In this document: in pieces, positions 51,446 through 59,539 of the stretch
How positions within the stretch are numbered: position 1 is the stretch's first letter
Layout of the letters: each line of letters opens with the position of its first letter
Origin: Mannheimia glucosida
Lineage (GTDB): Bacteria; Pseudomonadota; Gammaproteobacteria; Enterobacterales; Pasteurellaceae
Assembly (NCBI RefSeq): GCF_046267875.1
Contig: NZ_CP176502.1
Location: 1,302,001 to 1,366,000 of the forward strand
Length of the DNA stretch: 64,000 nt
Reading direction: 5' to 3'
Notes under the pieces: model-generated
Seen by the model: only the letters and a program-made list of their open reading frames with translations
What the model was told of the DNA's origin: nothing
Databases searched by the model: none
Program-made: the position numbers and the translations under genes

Positions 51446-51898
51446 ATGAAACTTACCTCAAAAGGCCGTTATGCGGTAACAGCTATTTTAGATATTGCTT
51501 TACACGGAAAATCAGAACCGGTGAGTTTAGCCGATATTTCAGATCGCCAAGCTATTTCCCTTTCCTATTTGGAACAGCTTTTTGCACAACTTCGCCGTGA
51601 TGGGCTTGTGCAAAGTGTTCGAGGCCCGGGTGGTGGTTATCAGCTAGGTAAAAGACCTGAAGATATTAGCGTAGGAATGATTATTAACGCAGTTAATGAA
51701 AATATTGATGTAACTAGATGTAAGGGCAGTGGTAATTGTCGTAAAGATTCTCAATGTTTAACGCATTCTTTGTGGGAGCGATTAGAAGATCAAATTGAGC
51801 AGTTTTTAGGGACAATTTCAGTTGCTGATTTAGCTGCTGAACATGCTGATCACGATTGTGAAAAAGAGCATTGTCACGATCATCCGCATCATCACTAA
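51446..51898 (+). CDS. iscR: Iron-sulfur cluster regulator IscR
   Basis: An Rrf2-family repressor of the isc operon that holds a [2Fe-2S] cluster. The winged helix is MKLTSKGRYAVTAILDIAL to GPGGGYQLGK. The cluster ligands are seen as CKGSGNC, then C five residues on and H three later (CLTH), about residues 92-107. The C terminus is unusually His- and Asp/Glu-rich (HADHDCEKEHCHDHPHHH, 18 residues). This exceeds the E. coli tail and looks able to bind metal. The length is 150 residues. AGGAG precedes the ATG. It heads the isc operon behind its own operator. Confidence 0.96.
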   Translation: MKLTSKGRYAVTAILDIALHGKSEPVSLADISDRQAISLSYLEQLFAQLRRDGLVQSVRGPGGGYQLGKRPEDISVGMIINAVNENIDVTRCKGSGNCRKDSQCLTHSLWERLEDQIEQFLGTISVADLAAEHADHDCEKEHCHDHPHHH

Positions 51899-51915
51899 TT
51901 GCAAATTTTTTATTA

Positions 51916-51937
51916 AAAATAACCGCTTGGTTATTTT
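51916..51937 (+). other. Short hairpin between iscR and iscS
   Basis: AAAATAACC and GGTTATTTT flank a GCTT loop, just before the iscS ribosome site. The embedded GCTTGG comes from a partial uptake signal. In E. coli a structured iscR-iscS gap protects iscR mRNA when RyhB triggers decay of iscSUA. A similar role here is possible but untested, and the stem has only two GC pairs. Confidence 0.4.
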
Positions 51938-51951
51938 AATCAGGAGTAAAA

Positions 51952-53172
51952 ATGAAATTACCAATTTATTTGGACTATGCTGCAACTACGCCAATGGATG
52001 AGCGTGTTGCAAAAAAAATGATGGAATATATGACCAAAGACGGCATCTTTGGTAACCCTGCTTCTCGCTCACACAAATTTGGTTGGGAAGCAGAAGAAGC
52101 TGTTGATGTGGCTCGTAACCAAATTGCCGATTTAATTGGTGCAGACAGTCGTGAAATCGTTTTCACTTCTGGTGCGACAGAGTCTGATAACTTAGCTATT
52201 AAAGGTGCTGCGCATTTCTATCAAACCAAAGGTAAACACATTATCACTGTTAAAACCGAACATAAAGCAGTATTAGATACTTGTCGTCAGTTAGAGCGTG
52301 AAGGTTTTGAAGTAACTTACTTAGACCCTGAAGAAGACGGTATTTTAGATTTAGCTAAATTAGAAGCGGCTATCCGCCCGGACACGATTTTAATTTCGGT
52401 AATGCACGTCAATAACGAAATGGGCGTAATTCAACCGATCAAAGAAATCGGTGCAATCTGCCGTGCGAAGAAAATCATTTTCCATGTTGATGCAACCCAG
52501 TCTGTAGGTAAAATTCCAGTTGATGTACAAGAGTTAAATGTTGATTTAATGTCTTTCTCAAGCCACAAATTATACGGACCAAAAGGGATCGGCGGTTTAT
52601 ATGTTTGCCGTAAACCACGTGTACGTTTAGAAGCGATTATTCACGGTGGCGGTCACGAGCGTGGTATGCGTTCGGGTACATTACCTGTTCACCAAATTGT
52701 AGGTATGGGTGAAGCATATCGTATTGCTAAAGAAGAAATGGCAAGCGAAATGGCTCGTTTAACCGTGTTACGTGATCGTTTATATAACGGCTTCAAAGAT
52801 ATTGAAGAAGTATATGTAAATGGTTCAATGGAAGACGGTAAACGTATCGGTTCAAACCTAAATATCAGCTTTAACTTTGTTGAGGGCGAATCGTTAATGA
52901 TGTCATTACGTGATATCGCAGTATCATCAGGTTCAGCTTGTACTTCTGCAAGTTTAGAGCCATCTTATGTATTACGTGCAATCGGTCGTGACGATGAATT
53001 AGCTCACAGCTCAATCCGTTTCACTTTAGGTCGTTGGACGACTGAAGAAGAAATCGATCATACTATTGAAATCGTGAAAAAAGCTATCGTGAAATTGCGT
53101 GAGCTTTCGCCTCTTTGGGAAATGTTCAAAGATGGTGTAGATTTGTCTAAAATCGAATGGAATCACCACTAA
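51952..53172 (+). CDS. iscS: Cysteine desulfurase IscS
   Basis: A PLP enzyme that takes sulfur from cysteine for Fe-S clusters and tRNA thiolation. The PLP lysine is in FSSHKLYGPKGIGG near residue 206. The persulfide-forming cysteine is in SGSACTSASLEPS near 328. The ATESDN motif is near 75. The length is 406 residues. AGGAG precedes the ATG. It is followed by two small hairpins before iscU. Confidence 0.97.
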   Translation: MKLPIYLDYAATTPMDERVAKKMMEYMTKDGIFGNPASRSHKFGWEAEEAVDVARNQIADLIGADSREIVFTSGATESDNLAIKGAAHFYQTKGKHIITVKTEHKAVLDTCRQLEREGFEVTYLDPEEDGILDLAKLEAAIRPDTILISVMHVNNEMGVIQPIKEIGAICRAKKIIFHVDATQSVGKIPVDVQELNVDLMSFSSHKLYGPKGIGGLYVCRKPRVRLEAIIHGGGHERGMRSGTLPVHQIVGMGEAYRIAKEEMASEMARLTVLRDRLYNGFKDIEEVYVNGSMEDGKRIGSNLNISFNFVEGESLMMSLRDIAVSSGSACTSASLEPSYVLRAIGRDDELAHSSIRFTLGRWTTEEEIDHTIEIVKKAIVKLRELSPLWEMFKDGVDLSKIEWNHH

Positions 53173-53190
53173 TTCAGAAAAATTTTGCAA

Positions 53191-53211
53191 GGGCAAATAA
53201 TAATTTGTCCC
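53191..53211. repeat. GGGCAAAT hairpin between iscS and iscU
   Basis: GGGCAAAT (53191-53198) pairs with ATTTGTCCC (53203-53211) through one wobble. It is followed by CTACA and belongs with the hairpin at 532-556. Confidence 0.55.
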
Positions 53212-53250
53212 TACAAAATAAGCTTTCATCACAAATAGTAAATTGAATGT

Positions 53251-53271
53251 AGGGGCGAAATATTTTTCGCC
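53251..53271. repeat. GTAGGGGCGAAA hairpin before iscU
   Basis: GGCGAAA (53254-53260) and TTTCGCC (53265-53271), preceded by GTAGG, form a hairpin ending 21 bases before iscU. It is closely similar to the hairpin at 23187-23206. It may affect iscU translation or mRNA stability. Confidence 0.55.
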
Positions 53272-53292
53272 GGAAATAAAAGGAATATAAAA

Positions 53293-53676
53293 ATGGCATA
53301 TAGCGAAAAAGTAATTGATCATTACGAAAACCCACGCAACGTAGGGACTTTTGATAAAGAAGCATCAGACATCGGTACCGGTATGGTAGGTGCGCCAGCT
53401 TGTGGTGATATTTTACGTTTACAAATTAAAGTGAACGATCAGGGTATCATTGAAGATGCACGCTTTAAAGCATACGGTTGTGGTTCTGCAATCGCATCAA
53501 GTTCTCTCATTACCGAATGGGTAAAAGGTAAATCCTTAGAGGAAGCAGGTGCGATTAAAAACAGTGATATCGCTGAAGAGTTAGAATTACCACCGGTAAA
53601 AGTTCACTGTTCAATCTTAGCAGAAGATGCAATCAAAGCTGCAATTGCAGACTACAAAGAAAAACAAGCTAAGTAA
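53293..53676 (+). CDS. iscU: Fe-S cluster scaffold protein IscU
   Basis: A scaffold on which IscS and iron assemble [2Fe-2S] clusters. The ligand cysteines are in GAPACGDILRL (near 37), AYGCGSAIASSS (near 63) and KVHCSILAEDA (near 106, with the preceding His). The LPPVK motif recognised by HscA directly precedes the last cysteine. The length is 127 residues. AAAGGAA precedes the ATG. Confidence 0.97.
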   Translation: MAYSEKVIDHYENPRNVGTFDKEASDIGTGMVGAPACGDILRLQIKVNDQGIIEDARFKAYGCGSAIASSSLITEWVKGKSLEEAGAIKNSDIAEELELPPVKVHCSILAEDAIKAAIADYKEKQAK

Positions 53677-53690
53677 TATGATACAATCAA

Positions 53691-53739
53691 TGCAAGCGGT
53701 CGATTTTTGCAAAAAATTTGCAAAATTTAACCGCTTGCA
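53691..53739 (+). terminator. Inverted uptake-signal hairpin between iscU and iscA
   Basis: TGCAAGCGGT (53691-53700) and ACCGCTTGCA (53730-53739) form a 10-bp stem around an AT-rich loop. It lies inside the isc operon, so it is probably a partial terminator or an RNA-stability element rather than the operon end. Confidence 0.6.
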
Positions 53740-53784
53740 TTTGCTATTTCTATCTTGATTTAATCCATTCACATAAGGAAAACT

Positions 53785-54108
53785 ATGAGCATTACCTTAA
53801 CAGAAGCTGCCGCAAACCGAGTTCGTACATTCTTAGAAAACCGAGGTAAAGGCATTGGGCTAAGGCTTGGCGTAAAAACCTCCGGTTGTTCGGGGCTTGC
53901 CTATGTGCTTGAATTTGTTGATGTATTAAATGAAGACGATCAGGTTTTTGAACAACACGGTGTAAAAGTTATTGTGGATGAAAAAAGTCTGACTTACTTA
54001 AACGGTACGCAGCTGGATTTTGTGAAAGAAGGCTTAAACGAAGGCTTTAAATACACCAACCCGAATGTTAAAAACGAATGCGGCTGTGGCGAAAGTTTTA
54101 GTGTGTAA
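53785..54108 (+). CDS. iscA: A-type Fe-S carrier IscA
   Basis: Accepts and delivers Fe-S clusters or iron. The three family cysteines are present: VKTSGCSGLAYVL near residue 35 and ECGCGESFSV at the C terminus (near 99 and 101). The length is 107 residues. AAGGAAA precedes the ATG. It is 9 bases upstream of hscB. Confidence 0.97.
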   Translation: MSITLTEAAANRVRTFLENRGKGIGLRLGVKTSGCSGLAYVLEFVDVLNEDDQVFEQHGVKVIVDEKSLTYLNGTQLDFVKEGLNEGFKYTNPNVKNECGCGESFSV

Positions 54109-54117
54109 GGAACTGTA

Positions 54118-54639
54118 ATGAATAACCCTTTTACTTTATTTGATTTACCCGTTCAATTTCAACTTGATAACGCCCAGCTTTCTGAGCGTTATCTTGCATT
54201 ACAGAAACAGCTTCATCCAGATAATTTTGCTCATAAATCAAGTGCAGAACAGCTAGAAGCAGTGCAAAAATCTGCTGATGTCAATGAGGCACTCAATATT
54301 CTTAAAGATCCGGTTTTACGGGCAGAAGCGATGATTGAAATCCATACAGGTGAAGCCAAAAATCTCGAAGAAAAAAGTATGCGAGATGTGGATTTCTTAA
54401 TGCAGCAACTCGAATGGCACGAAAAACTGGAAACCATTGAGCATCGTAAAGACGAAACCGAACTGACCGTCTTTTTAAAACAGATTAAAGCGGAACAAAA
54501 AGCAGTATTAGAACAGCTTGAACAAACGTTAAATGCAGCCGACTGGCAAAAAGCCAATGCGTTAACCGACAAGCTCCGTTACTTTAAAAAATTAATTATT
54601 CAGATTGAGAAAGTGGAAGAAAAATTCTTTGATTATTAG
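54118..54639 (+). CDS. hscB: J-domain co-chaperone HscB
   Basis: Brings IscU to HscA and stimulates its ATPase. The N-terminal J domain (about residues 1-75) contains the HPD motif in KQLHPDNFAHKS near 33. The C-terminal three-helix IscU-binding domain follows. The length is 173 residues. In the usual operon hscA follows directly; here a DUF2625 gene and a repeat-rich gap intervene. Confidence 0.96.
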   Translation: MNNPFTLFDLPVQFQLDNAQLSERYLALQKQLHPDNFAHKSSAEQLEAVQKSADVNEALNILKDPVLRAEAMIEIHTGEAKNLEEKSMRDVDFLMQQLEWHEKLETIEHRKDETELTVFLKQIKAEQKAVLEQLEQTLNAADWQKANALTDKLRYFKKLIIQIEKVEEKFFDY

Positions 54640-54692
54640 TCCTATATTTGTATGGTTTTCGCAAGCGGTCAAATTCTAAGGAAATTTTGCAA

Positions 54693-55325
54693 ATGAAAAA
54701 TTTAGAACAATTATTAGATAAACAATCGGCTTGGTTAATTTTAAGAGACTGGTTTACCCAAGCCAAAAATCATTACGAAATTTTAGCGAGTTACCCTGAA
54801 GATGCCGGAAGTGCTTTAGTTGGTATGCAACTTTCCACTCGTTCGCCGCTTGGGGCAATACTTTATGAAACAGGTGGTGTGTTTATTGATCACGGCTGGT
54901 TACGTATTTTAGGCTCGGGTAATGAGAAATTACCTCGAGGGCTATTCGATTGGAACTTCGGCAAAACGTTTAAACAATCGGGCGAGCAACCTAGCCATTT
55001 ATTAATCGCTGATGATGCAATTGGCGGTTATTTTGCTATTAATGCAGGCGGAATTGGCTCAGAGCTCGGCAAAGTTTATTACTATCACCCAAAAGCTAAA
55101 AAATGGGAAAACACCCAATTAGGTTATTCAGAATTTCTAGGCTGGGCATTAGCAGGGGATTTAAACCATTTTTACCAGGATTTGCGTTGGGAAAACTGGC
55201 AAACCGATGTAGAAAAATTACAAGGACATCAGGTGCTGGATCTCGCTAGTAAAATCGCTGTACCGATTGAACGCCACTACCAGGGTGAATTTGCCCCTGA
55301 AAATATGGGATATTCGGTGGCGTAG
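54693..55325 (+). CDS. DUF2625 family protein inside the isc operon
   Basis: A soluble 210-residue protein with no signal peptide. It matches the DUF2625 pattern: LILRDWFTQAKNHYEIL, then LSTRSPLGAILYETGGVFIDHGWLRILGSG (in pieces, near residues 45-75), LPRGLFDWN, and INAGGIG with YYYHP. The function is unknown. It sits between hscB and hscA on the operon strand. The start at MKNLEQ follows AAGGAAA; a 15-codon upstream extension is unlikely. It is not a standard isc gene. Its fold is compared by some to SUKH/SMI1-like immunity proteins, which I cannot confirm from sequence. Confidence 0.75.
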   Translation: MKNLEQLLDKQSAWLILRDWFTQAKNHYEILASYPEDAGSALVGMQLSTRSPLGAILYETGGVFIDHGWLRILGSGNEKLPRGLFDWNFGKTFKQSGEQPSHLLIADDAIGGYFAINAGGIGSELGKVYYYHPKAKKWENTQLGYSEFLGWALAGDLNHFYQDLRWENWQTDVEKLQGHQVLDLASKIAVPIERHYQGEFAPENMGYSVA

Positions 55326-55331
55326 TTTTAA

Positions 55332-55524
55332 CTTTCTCCCACAAGGGGAGAGAGTTAATTTTGCGGTTATTTTAGAATTTTGAAAGAACAACATTTTCTC
55401 CTACAAAAGGAGAATGCTAATTTTTTAGTTGTTTTGACTTTTTGAAAGAATAACCCTCTCCCCTTGTGGGAGAGGGATAGATTTTTCTTCGTTCAGAAGA
55501 AAAATCAGGGAGAGGGGAATCTCC
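55332..55524. repeat. Cluster of CTCTCCCC-type repeats, including copy 2
   Basis: Three related hairpins lie in the 275-base gap before hscA. They are TTTCTCCCACAAGGGGAGAG (55333), a degenerate TTTCTCCTACAAAAGGAGA (55394), and a full copy from 55454. The full copy has CCCTCTCCCCTTGTGGGAG, a second hairpin with the CGTTCAG loop, and AGGGAGAGGGGA, the same plan as at 41454-41530. A TTTTGAAAGAA segment also recurs between them. No gene is seen in this gap. Confidence 0.8.
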
Positions 55525-55600
55525 AGCTTCTCTTAAACAATATATTTCACTCCATTTAATACAATAGAGAACTAAGTTAGAAAGATAAAGAGATAAATAA

Positions 55601-57454
55601 ATGGCATTATTACAAATTTCTGAACCCGGTCAAACCGCTGCACCGCATCAACATAAATTAGCGGTAGGAATTGATCTAGGGACAACTAATTCATTAGTAG
55701 CTGCTGTGCGTAGTGGGCAGGCTCAAGTATTACTTGATGAACAAGAAAGAGCATTAGTGCCGTCAGTAGTGCATTATGCAGAAGTAGAAAAAACGGTTGG
55801 GGTTGAAGCCTTTGCCAAAGCGGCTCTTGACCCGAAAAATACCGTTATTTCAGCTAAACGGCTAATTGGGCGTTCTTTGGCAGATGTTCAGCAACGCTAT
55901 CAAAATTTACCTTATCAATTTGTGGCGAGCGAAAACGGTTTACCTTTAATTCAAACTGCTCAAGGCAATAAAAGCCCGATTGAAGTTTCGGCAGATATTC
56001 TAAGCCACTTGACACAATTTGCTGAAAAGCGTTTAGGTGGAGAGCTTTCAGGTGTAGTAATTACCGTACCGGCTTATTTTGATGACGCACAACGCCAAAG
56101 CACCAAAGATGCTGCTCGTCTTGCAGGCTTAAATGTCTTGCGTTTACTCAATGAACCAACGGCAGCAGCGATTGCTTATGGCTTAGACAGCGGACAAGAA
56201 GGTGTGATTGCTGTTTACGATTTAGGTGGAGGTACTTTCGACTTATCCATTTTGCGTTTACGCAAAGGCGTATTTGAAGTATTGGCAACCGCAGGGGATA
56301 CCGCACTTGGCGGCGATGATTTCGACCACCTATTAGCGGAATGGATTGCCAAACAGGCAAATTACCAGCCACAAACTGCAAGCGAACAGCGTGAGTTATT
56401 AACCTTAGCTACTCAAGCAAAAATTGCTCTTTCGCAAGCGGTCGAATTTGAGGTGAAATTTGCAAATTGGATAGGTGTAGTAAGCCGTTCGCAATTTAAT
56501 GAGCTAATCCAACCGCTTGTAAAACGTTCATTGATGACTTGTCGCCGAGCATTGAAAGATGCAGGTGTTGAAGCAGAAGAAATTCAAGAAGTGGTAATGG
56601 TAGGCGGTTCAACCCGAGTTCCGTTTGTGCGTGAACAAGTCGGCGAGTTTTTTGGTAAAACGCCATTAACCTCTATCGACCCGGATAAAGTGGTTGCTAT
56701 TGGTGCGGCGGTGCAAGCGGATATTTTAGTCGGCAATAAACCGGATTCCGATATGTTGTTGCTTGATGTTGTGCCGCTTTCACTCGGAATTGAAACGATG
56801 GGCGGTTTGGTGGAGAAAATTATTCCACGCAATACCACCATTCCGGTGGCTCGGGCGCAAGAATTTACCACCGGTAAAGACGGACAAACGGCGATGACAA
56901 TCCACGTTTTACAAGGCGAGCGTGAATTAGTGGAAGATTGCCGCTCTTTAGGCAAAATCACCTTGCGTGGCATTCCGGCAATGGCGGCAGGGGTTGCACA
57001 GGTGCGAGTGACTTACCAAGTCGATGCAGACGGTTTATTAAACGTGACCGCAATGGAAAAATCGACCAAAGTGCAGGCTTCAATTCAAATCAAACCATCT
57101 TATGGTTTAACTGATGAAGAAGTGACACAGATGATTAAGTCCTCGATGGCAAATGCCAAAGAAGATATGGAAGCTCGTCAGTTAGTTGAGCAACGGGTTG
57201 AGGCCGACCGAGTGATTGATAGTGTCGTAACGGCATTGAAAGAAGATGGTGCAGAGGTGTTGAGCGTAGAGGAATTCCAAGCGATTGAAGCACAATTAGC
57301 CCGTTTAATCGAATTAAAAGAAGGTACTGATCGCTTTGCAATTCAGCAAGGTATCAAAGAGGTGGATTTAGCTACGCAAGAATTTGCAGCACGGCGTATG
57401 AATTTATCAATTCAAAAAGCGTTAGCCGGTAAAAAAATGGACGATTTAGCATAA
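55601..57454 (+). CDS. hscA: Hsp70-type Fe-S chaperone HscA
   Basis: A specialised Hsp70 that binds the LPPVK motif of IscU and drives cluster transfer with HscB. The nucleotide-binding domain has GIDLGTTNSLVAAV near residue 23, VYDLGGGTFDLSIL near 206 and GGSTRVPFVREQV near 333. The substrate-binding domain begins near 395. The length is 617 residues. It follows a repeat-filled gap and precedes an Imm51-like gene by 9 bases. Confidence 0.97.
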   Translation: MALLQISEPGQTAAPHQHKLAVGIDLGTTNSLVAAVRSGQAQVLLDEQERALVPSVVHYAEVEKTVGVEAFAKAALDPKNTVISAKRLIGRSLADVQQRYQNLPYQFVASENGLPLIQTAQGNKSPIEVSADILSHLTQFAEKRLGGELSGVVITVPAYFDDAQRQSTKDAARLAGLNVLRLLNEPTAAAIAYGLDSGQEGVIAVYDLGGGTFDLSILRLRKGVFEVLATAGDTALGGDDFDHLLAEWIAKQANYQPQTASEQRELLTLATQAKIALSQAVEFEVKFANWIGVVSRSQFNELIQPLVKRSLMTCRRALKDAGVEAEEIQEVVMVGGSTRVPFVREQVGEFFGKTPLTSIDPDKVVAIGAAVQADILVGNKPDSDMLLLDVVPLSLGIETMGGLVEKIIPRNTTIPVARAQEFTTGKDGQTAMTIHVLQGERELVEDCRSLGKITLRGIPAMAAGVAQVRVTYQVDADGLLNVTAMEKSTKVQASIQIKPSYGLTDEEVTQMIKSSMANAKEDMEARQLVEQRVEADRVIDSVVTALKEDGAEVLSVEEFQAIEAQLARLIELKEGTDRFAIQQGIKEVDLATQEFAARRMNLSIQKALAGKKMDDLA

Positions 57455-57463
57455 GGGGGCAGT

Positions 57464-57829
57464 ATGTCTAACTATGTAAAAACCGAGATTTCAGAACAAT
57501 TCAGAACCGTTGCAGTTGAATTTGATTTAGAGGATAACCGCATTTTTGAGCTGGGCGAGCGGATTAATACTGAATATGATGTTGCTTATATGAACGGTTA
57601 TAACTGGGCTGCATTTTTACGGGCTTATCTTAGTATTTATCGTCCAAGCCTATTAGAGTTATTAGAAGAAGATCCGGACGTAGGATGTTATTATGTTACC
57701 TATCCGCTTTCCGAGAAAAGTAAAGAGAAAGCAAGGGAATTAAAGAAGATTATTGTTTATCTGGTTGAAAATGAGGAAGAGATTTTAAACTTCATCGGCG
57801 AACATCTGGATAATATTGAATGGGATTAG
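57464..57829 (+). CDS. Imm51-like small acidic protein inside the isc operon
   Basis: A soluble acidic protein of 121 residues. The segments YMNGYNWAAFLRAYL (about 44-58), LLEEDPDVGCYYVTYPLSE (about 65-83) and the ending FIGEHLDNIEWD fit the Imm51 immunity-protein family as I remember it. That family is described from polymorphic-toxin loci. No toxin gene is near. It lies 9 bases after hscA and 16 before fdx, so it is part of the operon. It may be a domesticated immunity fold with a housekeeping role. Confidence 0.7.
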   Translation: MSNYVKTEISEQFRTVAVEFDLEDNRIFELGERINTEYDVAYMNGYNWAAFLRAYLSIYRPSLLELLEEDPDVGCYYVTYPLSEKSKEKARELKKIIVYLVENEEEILNFIGEHLDNIEWD

Positions 57830-57845
57830 TAAAAGGAAACTAAAA

Positions 57846-58187
57846 ATGCCAAAAATTGTTTTTCTTCCACACGAAGAGTTCTGTCCGGAAGGTATGGTTG
57901 TTGAAGCTAAAGCCGGCGATAATTTATTAGAAGTTGCACACGAAGCAGGCGTTGAAATTCATCACGCTTGCGACTGTTCTTGTGCTTGTACCACTTGCCA
58001 TGTGGTGATTCGTGAAGGTTTTGATTCGTTAAATGATACTTCAGATCAAGAAGAAGATATGCTAGATAAAGCTTGGGGTTTGGAAATGGACAGCCGCTTA
58101 AGTTGCCAATGTATTGTTGGTGAGGAAGATTTAGTCGTTGAAATTCCGAAATATAATTTAAATCACGCAAATGAGGCAGCACACTAA
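57846..58187 (+). CDS. fdx: [2Fe-2S] ferredoxin Fdx
   Basis: An adrenodoxin-type electron donor for cluster assembly. The ligand region is HACDCSCACTTCHVV (near residues 41-54), with the fourth ligand in SRLSCQCIVG near 87. It has an extra Cys in CDCSC compared with E. coli. The length is 113 residues. The start at MPKIVFLP has AAAGGAAA upstream; the ten-codon extension would overlap the preceding gene's end. Its stop overlaps the iscX start (TAATG). Confidence 0.96.
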   Translation: MPKIVFLPHEEFCPEGMVVEAKAGDNLLEVAHEAGVEIHHACDCSCACTTCHVVIREGFDSLNDTSDQEEDMLDKAWGLEMDSRLSCQCIVGEEDLVVEIPKYNLNHANEAAH

Positions 58188-58381
58188 TGAAATGGACAGA
58201 TACCCGAATGATTGCAGAAAATCTGTATGATATGAACCCGGATTTAGACCCGACCACGGTTCGTTTTACAGATATGCATAAATGGATTTGCGAAATGGAA
58301 GATTTCGATGATGATCCGGAAGCATCAAACGAACATATTCTTGAAGCGATTTTAACTATTTGGCTAGAAGAGTATGAATAG
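58187..58381 (+). CDS. iscX: IscX, small acidic Fe-S assembly regulator
   Basis: A 64-residue acidic protein that binds IscS and iron and tunes cluster assembly. The sequence MKWTDTRMIAENLYDMNPDL, with DMHKWICEMEDF and IWLEEYE, matches the family across its length. It is translationally coupled to fdx through a TAATG overlap and is the last gene of the operon. Confidence 0.96.
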   Translation: MKWTDTRMIAENLYDMNPDLDPTTVRFTDMHKWICEMEDFDDDPEASNEHILEAILTIWLEEYE

Positions 58382-58388
58382 CAGCAAG

Positions 58389-58417
58389 AACCTAAAGCAA
58401 GTGCTTTAGGTTTTTCT
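58389..58417 (+). terminator. isc operon terminator
   Basis: AACCTAAAGCA (58389-58399) and TGCTTTAGGTT (58402-58412) form an 11-bp stem, followed by TTTCTT. It starts 8 bases after the iscX stop. Confidence 0.92.
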
Positions 58418-58503
58418 TATTACAAGCGGTTAGAAAAATAACATTTTTTACATATGACTGTTATAAAGGCGAATACAGTTATGCATTATATGAGGACAAA
58501 TTT

Positions 58504-59439
58504 ATGAGTGAATCTAAACCTTTTCCAATAACGACAGGTTTTTTTGCAATGCCATTAGGGCTGGGAGCGTTAGGCCTTGCCTGGTTAAATGCAACGCCTA
58601 TCACTCCTTATGCTACAACAATTGGTAATATCATTGCTGGAACGTCAGTCATACTTTGGGTAGCCTTATTAGGCTGTTATGTGTATCGTGTGTTTTTTTG
58701 TTTTGAGCAGATTAAAGCAGAATTTATGCACCCGGTGCAATGTTGTTTATTTTCCTTAGTGACAATGACAACCATGATAAGCGGTGATGTACTCTATGTA
58801 TGGGGCTTTTATTTAGGCGAACTATTGATTTTTTTAGGCGTCATTGTGCATTTAATTTTCTTGGTTTTTATTATTGGTGGATTATGGAAAGGCACACAAT
58901 TTTTGCCGGAAACGCTACACCCGGTACATTACCTACCGCCAATTGCAGGAAGCTTCACTATGGCAAGTTCATTAAGCTTAATTGGCTACAGTGAAATTGC
59001 CTCTTTATTTTTAGGCATTGGCATAATTTCCTGGTTAGTATATGAACCCACTATGTTACAAAGAATTCGGCTTAGTCCGCTTTTTCCGATTGCTAGACCA
59101 TCTTTAGGAATTGTTCTTGCTCCGGCATTTGTGGGCGCTTCTGCCTATTTTTCTATGGGTGGAGAATTAGACTTGTTGGCAAAAATGTTATGGGGATATG
59201 GATTCTTACAATTCTGTTTTATTTTACGAAACCTCAAATGGATAGCTGAAAATGGCTTCTCGATGGGTTTCTGGGCATTTTCATTTGGTTTAGCTGCAAT
59301 GGCAAGAGGTGCGATTGAATTTTATCAATTTGAACCTTTATCTTTTATTGGGTTAGCCGGCTTCACTATTGCCAATTTCGGCATTGGGTTATTGCTGATC
59401 TTTACCCTGAAATTGTGGCTACAACAATCAAGAGCATAG
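58504..59439 (+). CDS. tehA: TehA-like tellurite-resistance / C4-dicarboxylate (TDT family) channel
   Basis: An inner-membrane protein of 311 residues with ten membrane spans, in the SLAC1/TehA fold. The N terminus PITTGFFAMPLGLGALGLAWLN and the repeated helix-hairpin pattern are typical. Natural substrates are probably small anions; the tellurite phenotype in E. coli needs overexpression. No tehB gene is adjacent. It stands alone between the isc terminator and cca, with AGGAC before the ATG. Confidence 0.85.
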   Translation: MSESKPFPITTGFFAMPLGLGALGLAWLNATPITPYATTIGNIIAGTSVILWVALLGCYVYRVFFCFEQIKAEFMHPVQCCLFSLVTMTTMISGDVLYVWGFYLGELLIFLGVIVHLIFLVFIIGGLWKGTQFLPETLHPVHYLPPIAGSFTMASSLSLIGYSEIASLFLGIGIISWLVYEPTMLQRIRLSPLFPIARPSLGIVLAPAFVGASAYFSMGGELDLLAKMLWGYGFLQFCFILRNLKWIAENGFSMGFWAFSFGLAAMARGAIEFYQFEPLSFIGLAGFTIANFGIGLLLIFTLKLWLQQSRA

Positions 59440-59539
59440 GAACATTATAAATTCACTAAAATAACGCCACCTTTTAAAGAATCCATACATTTAACCAACT
59501 TGAACTTTGGGAATTGATTTTGAGAAAGTGGCGGATAAC

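Noticed and set aside
53174..53365. Small minus-strand open frames between iscS and iscU
   Set aside because: They arise from the two hairpin repeats and antisense of iscU and have no coding features.
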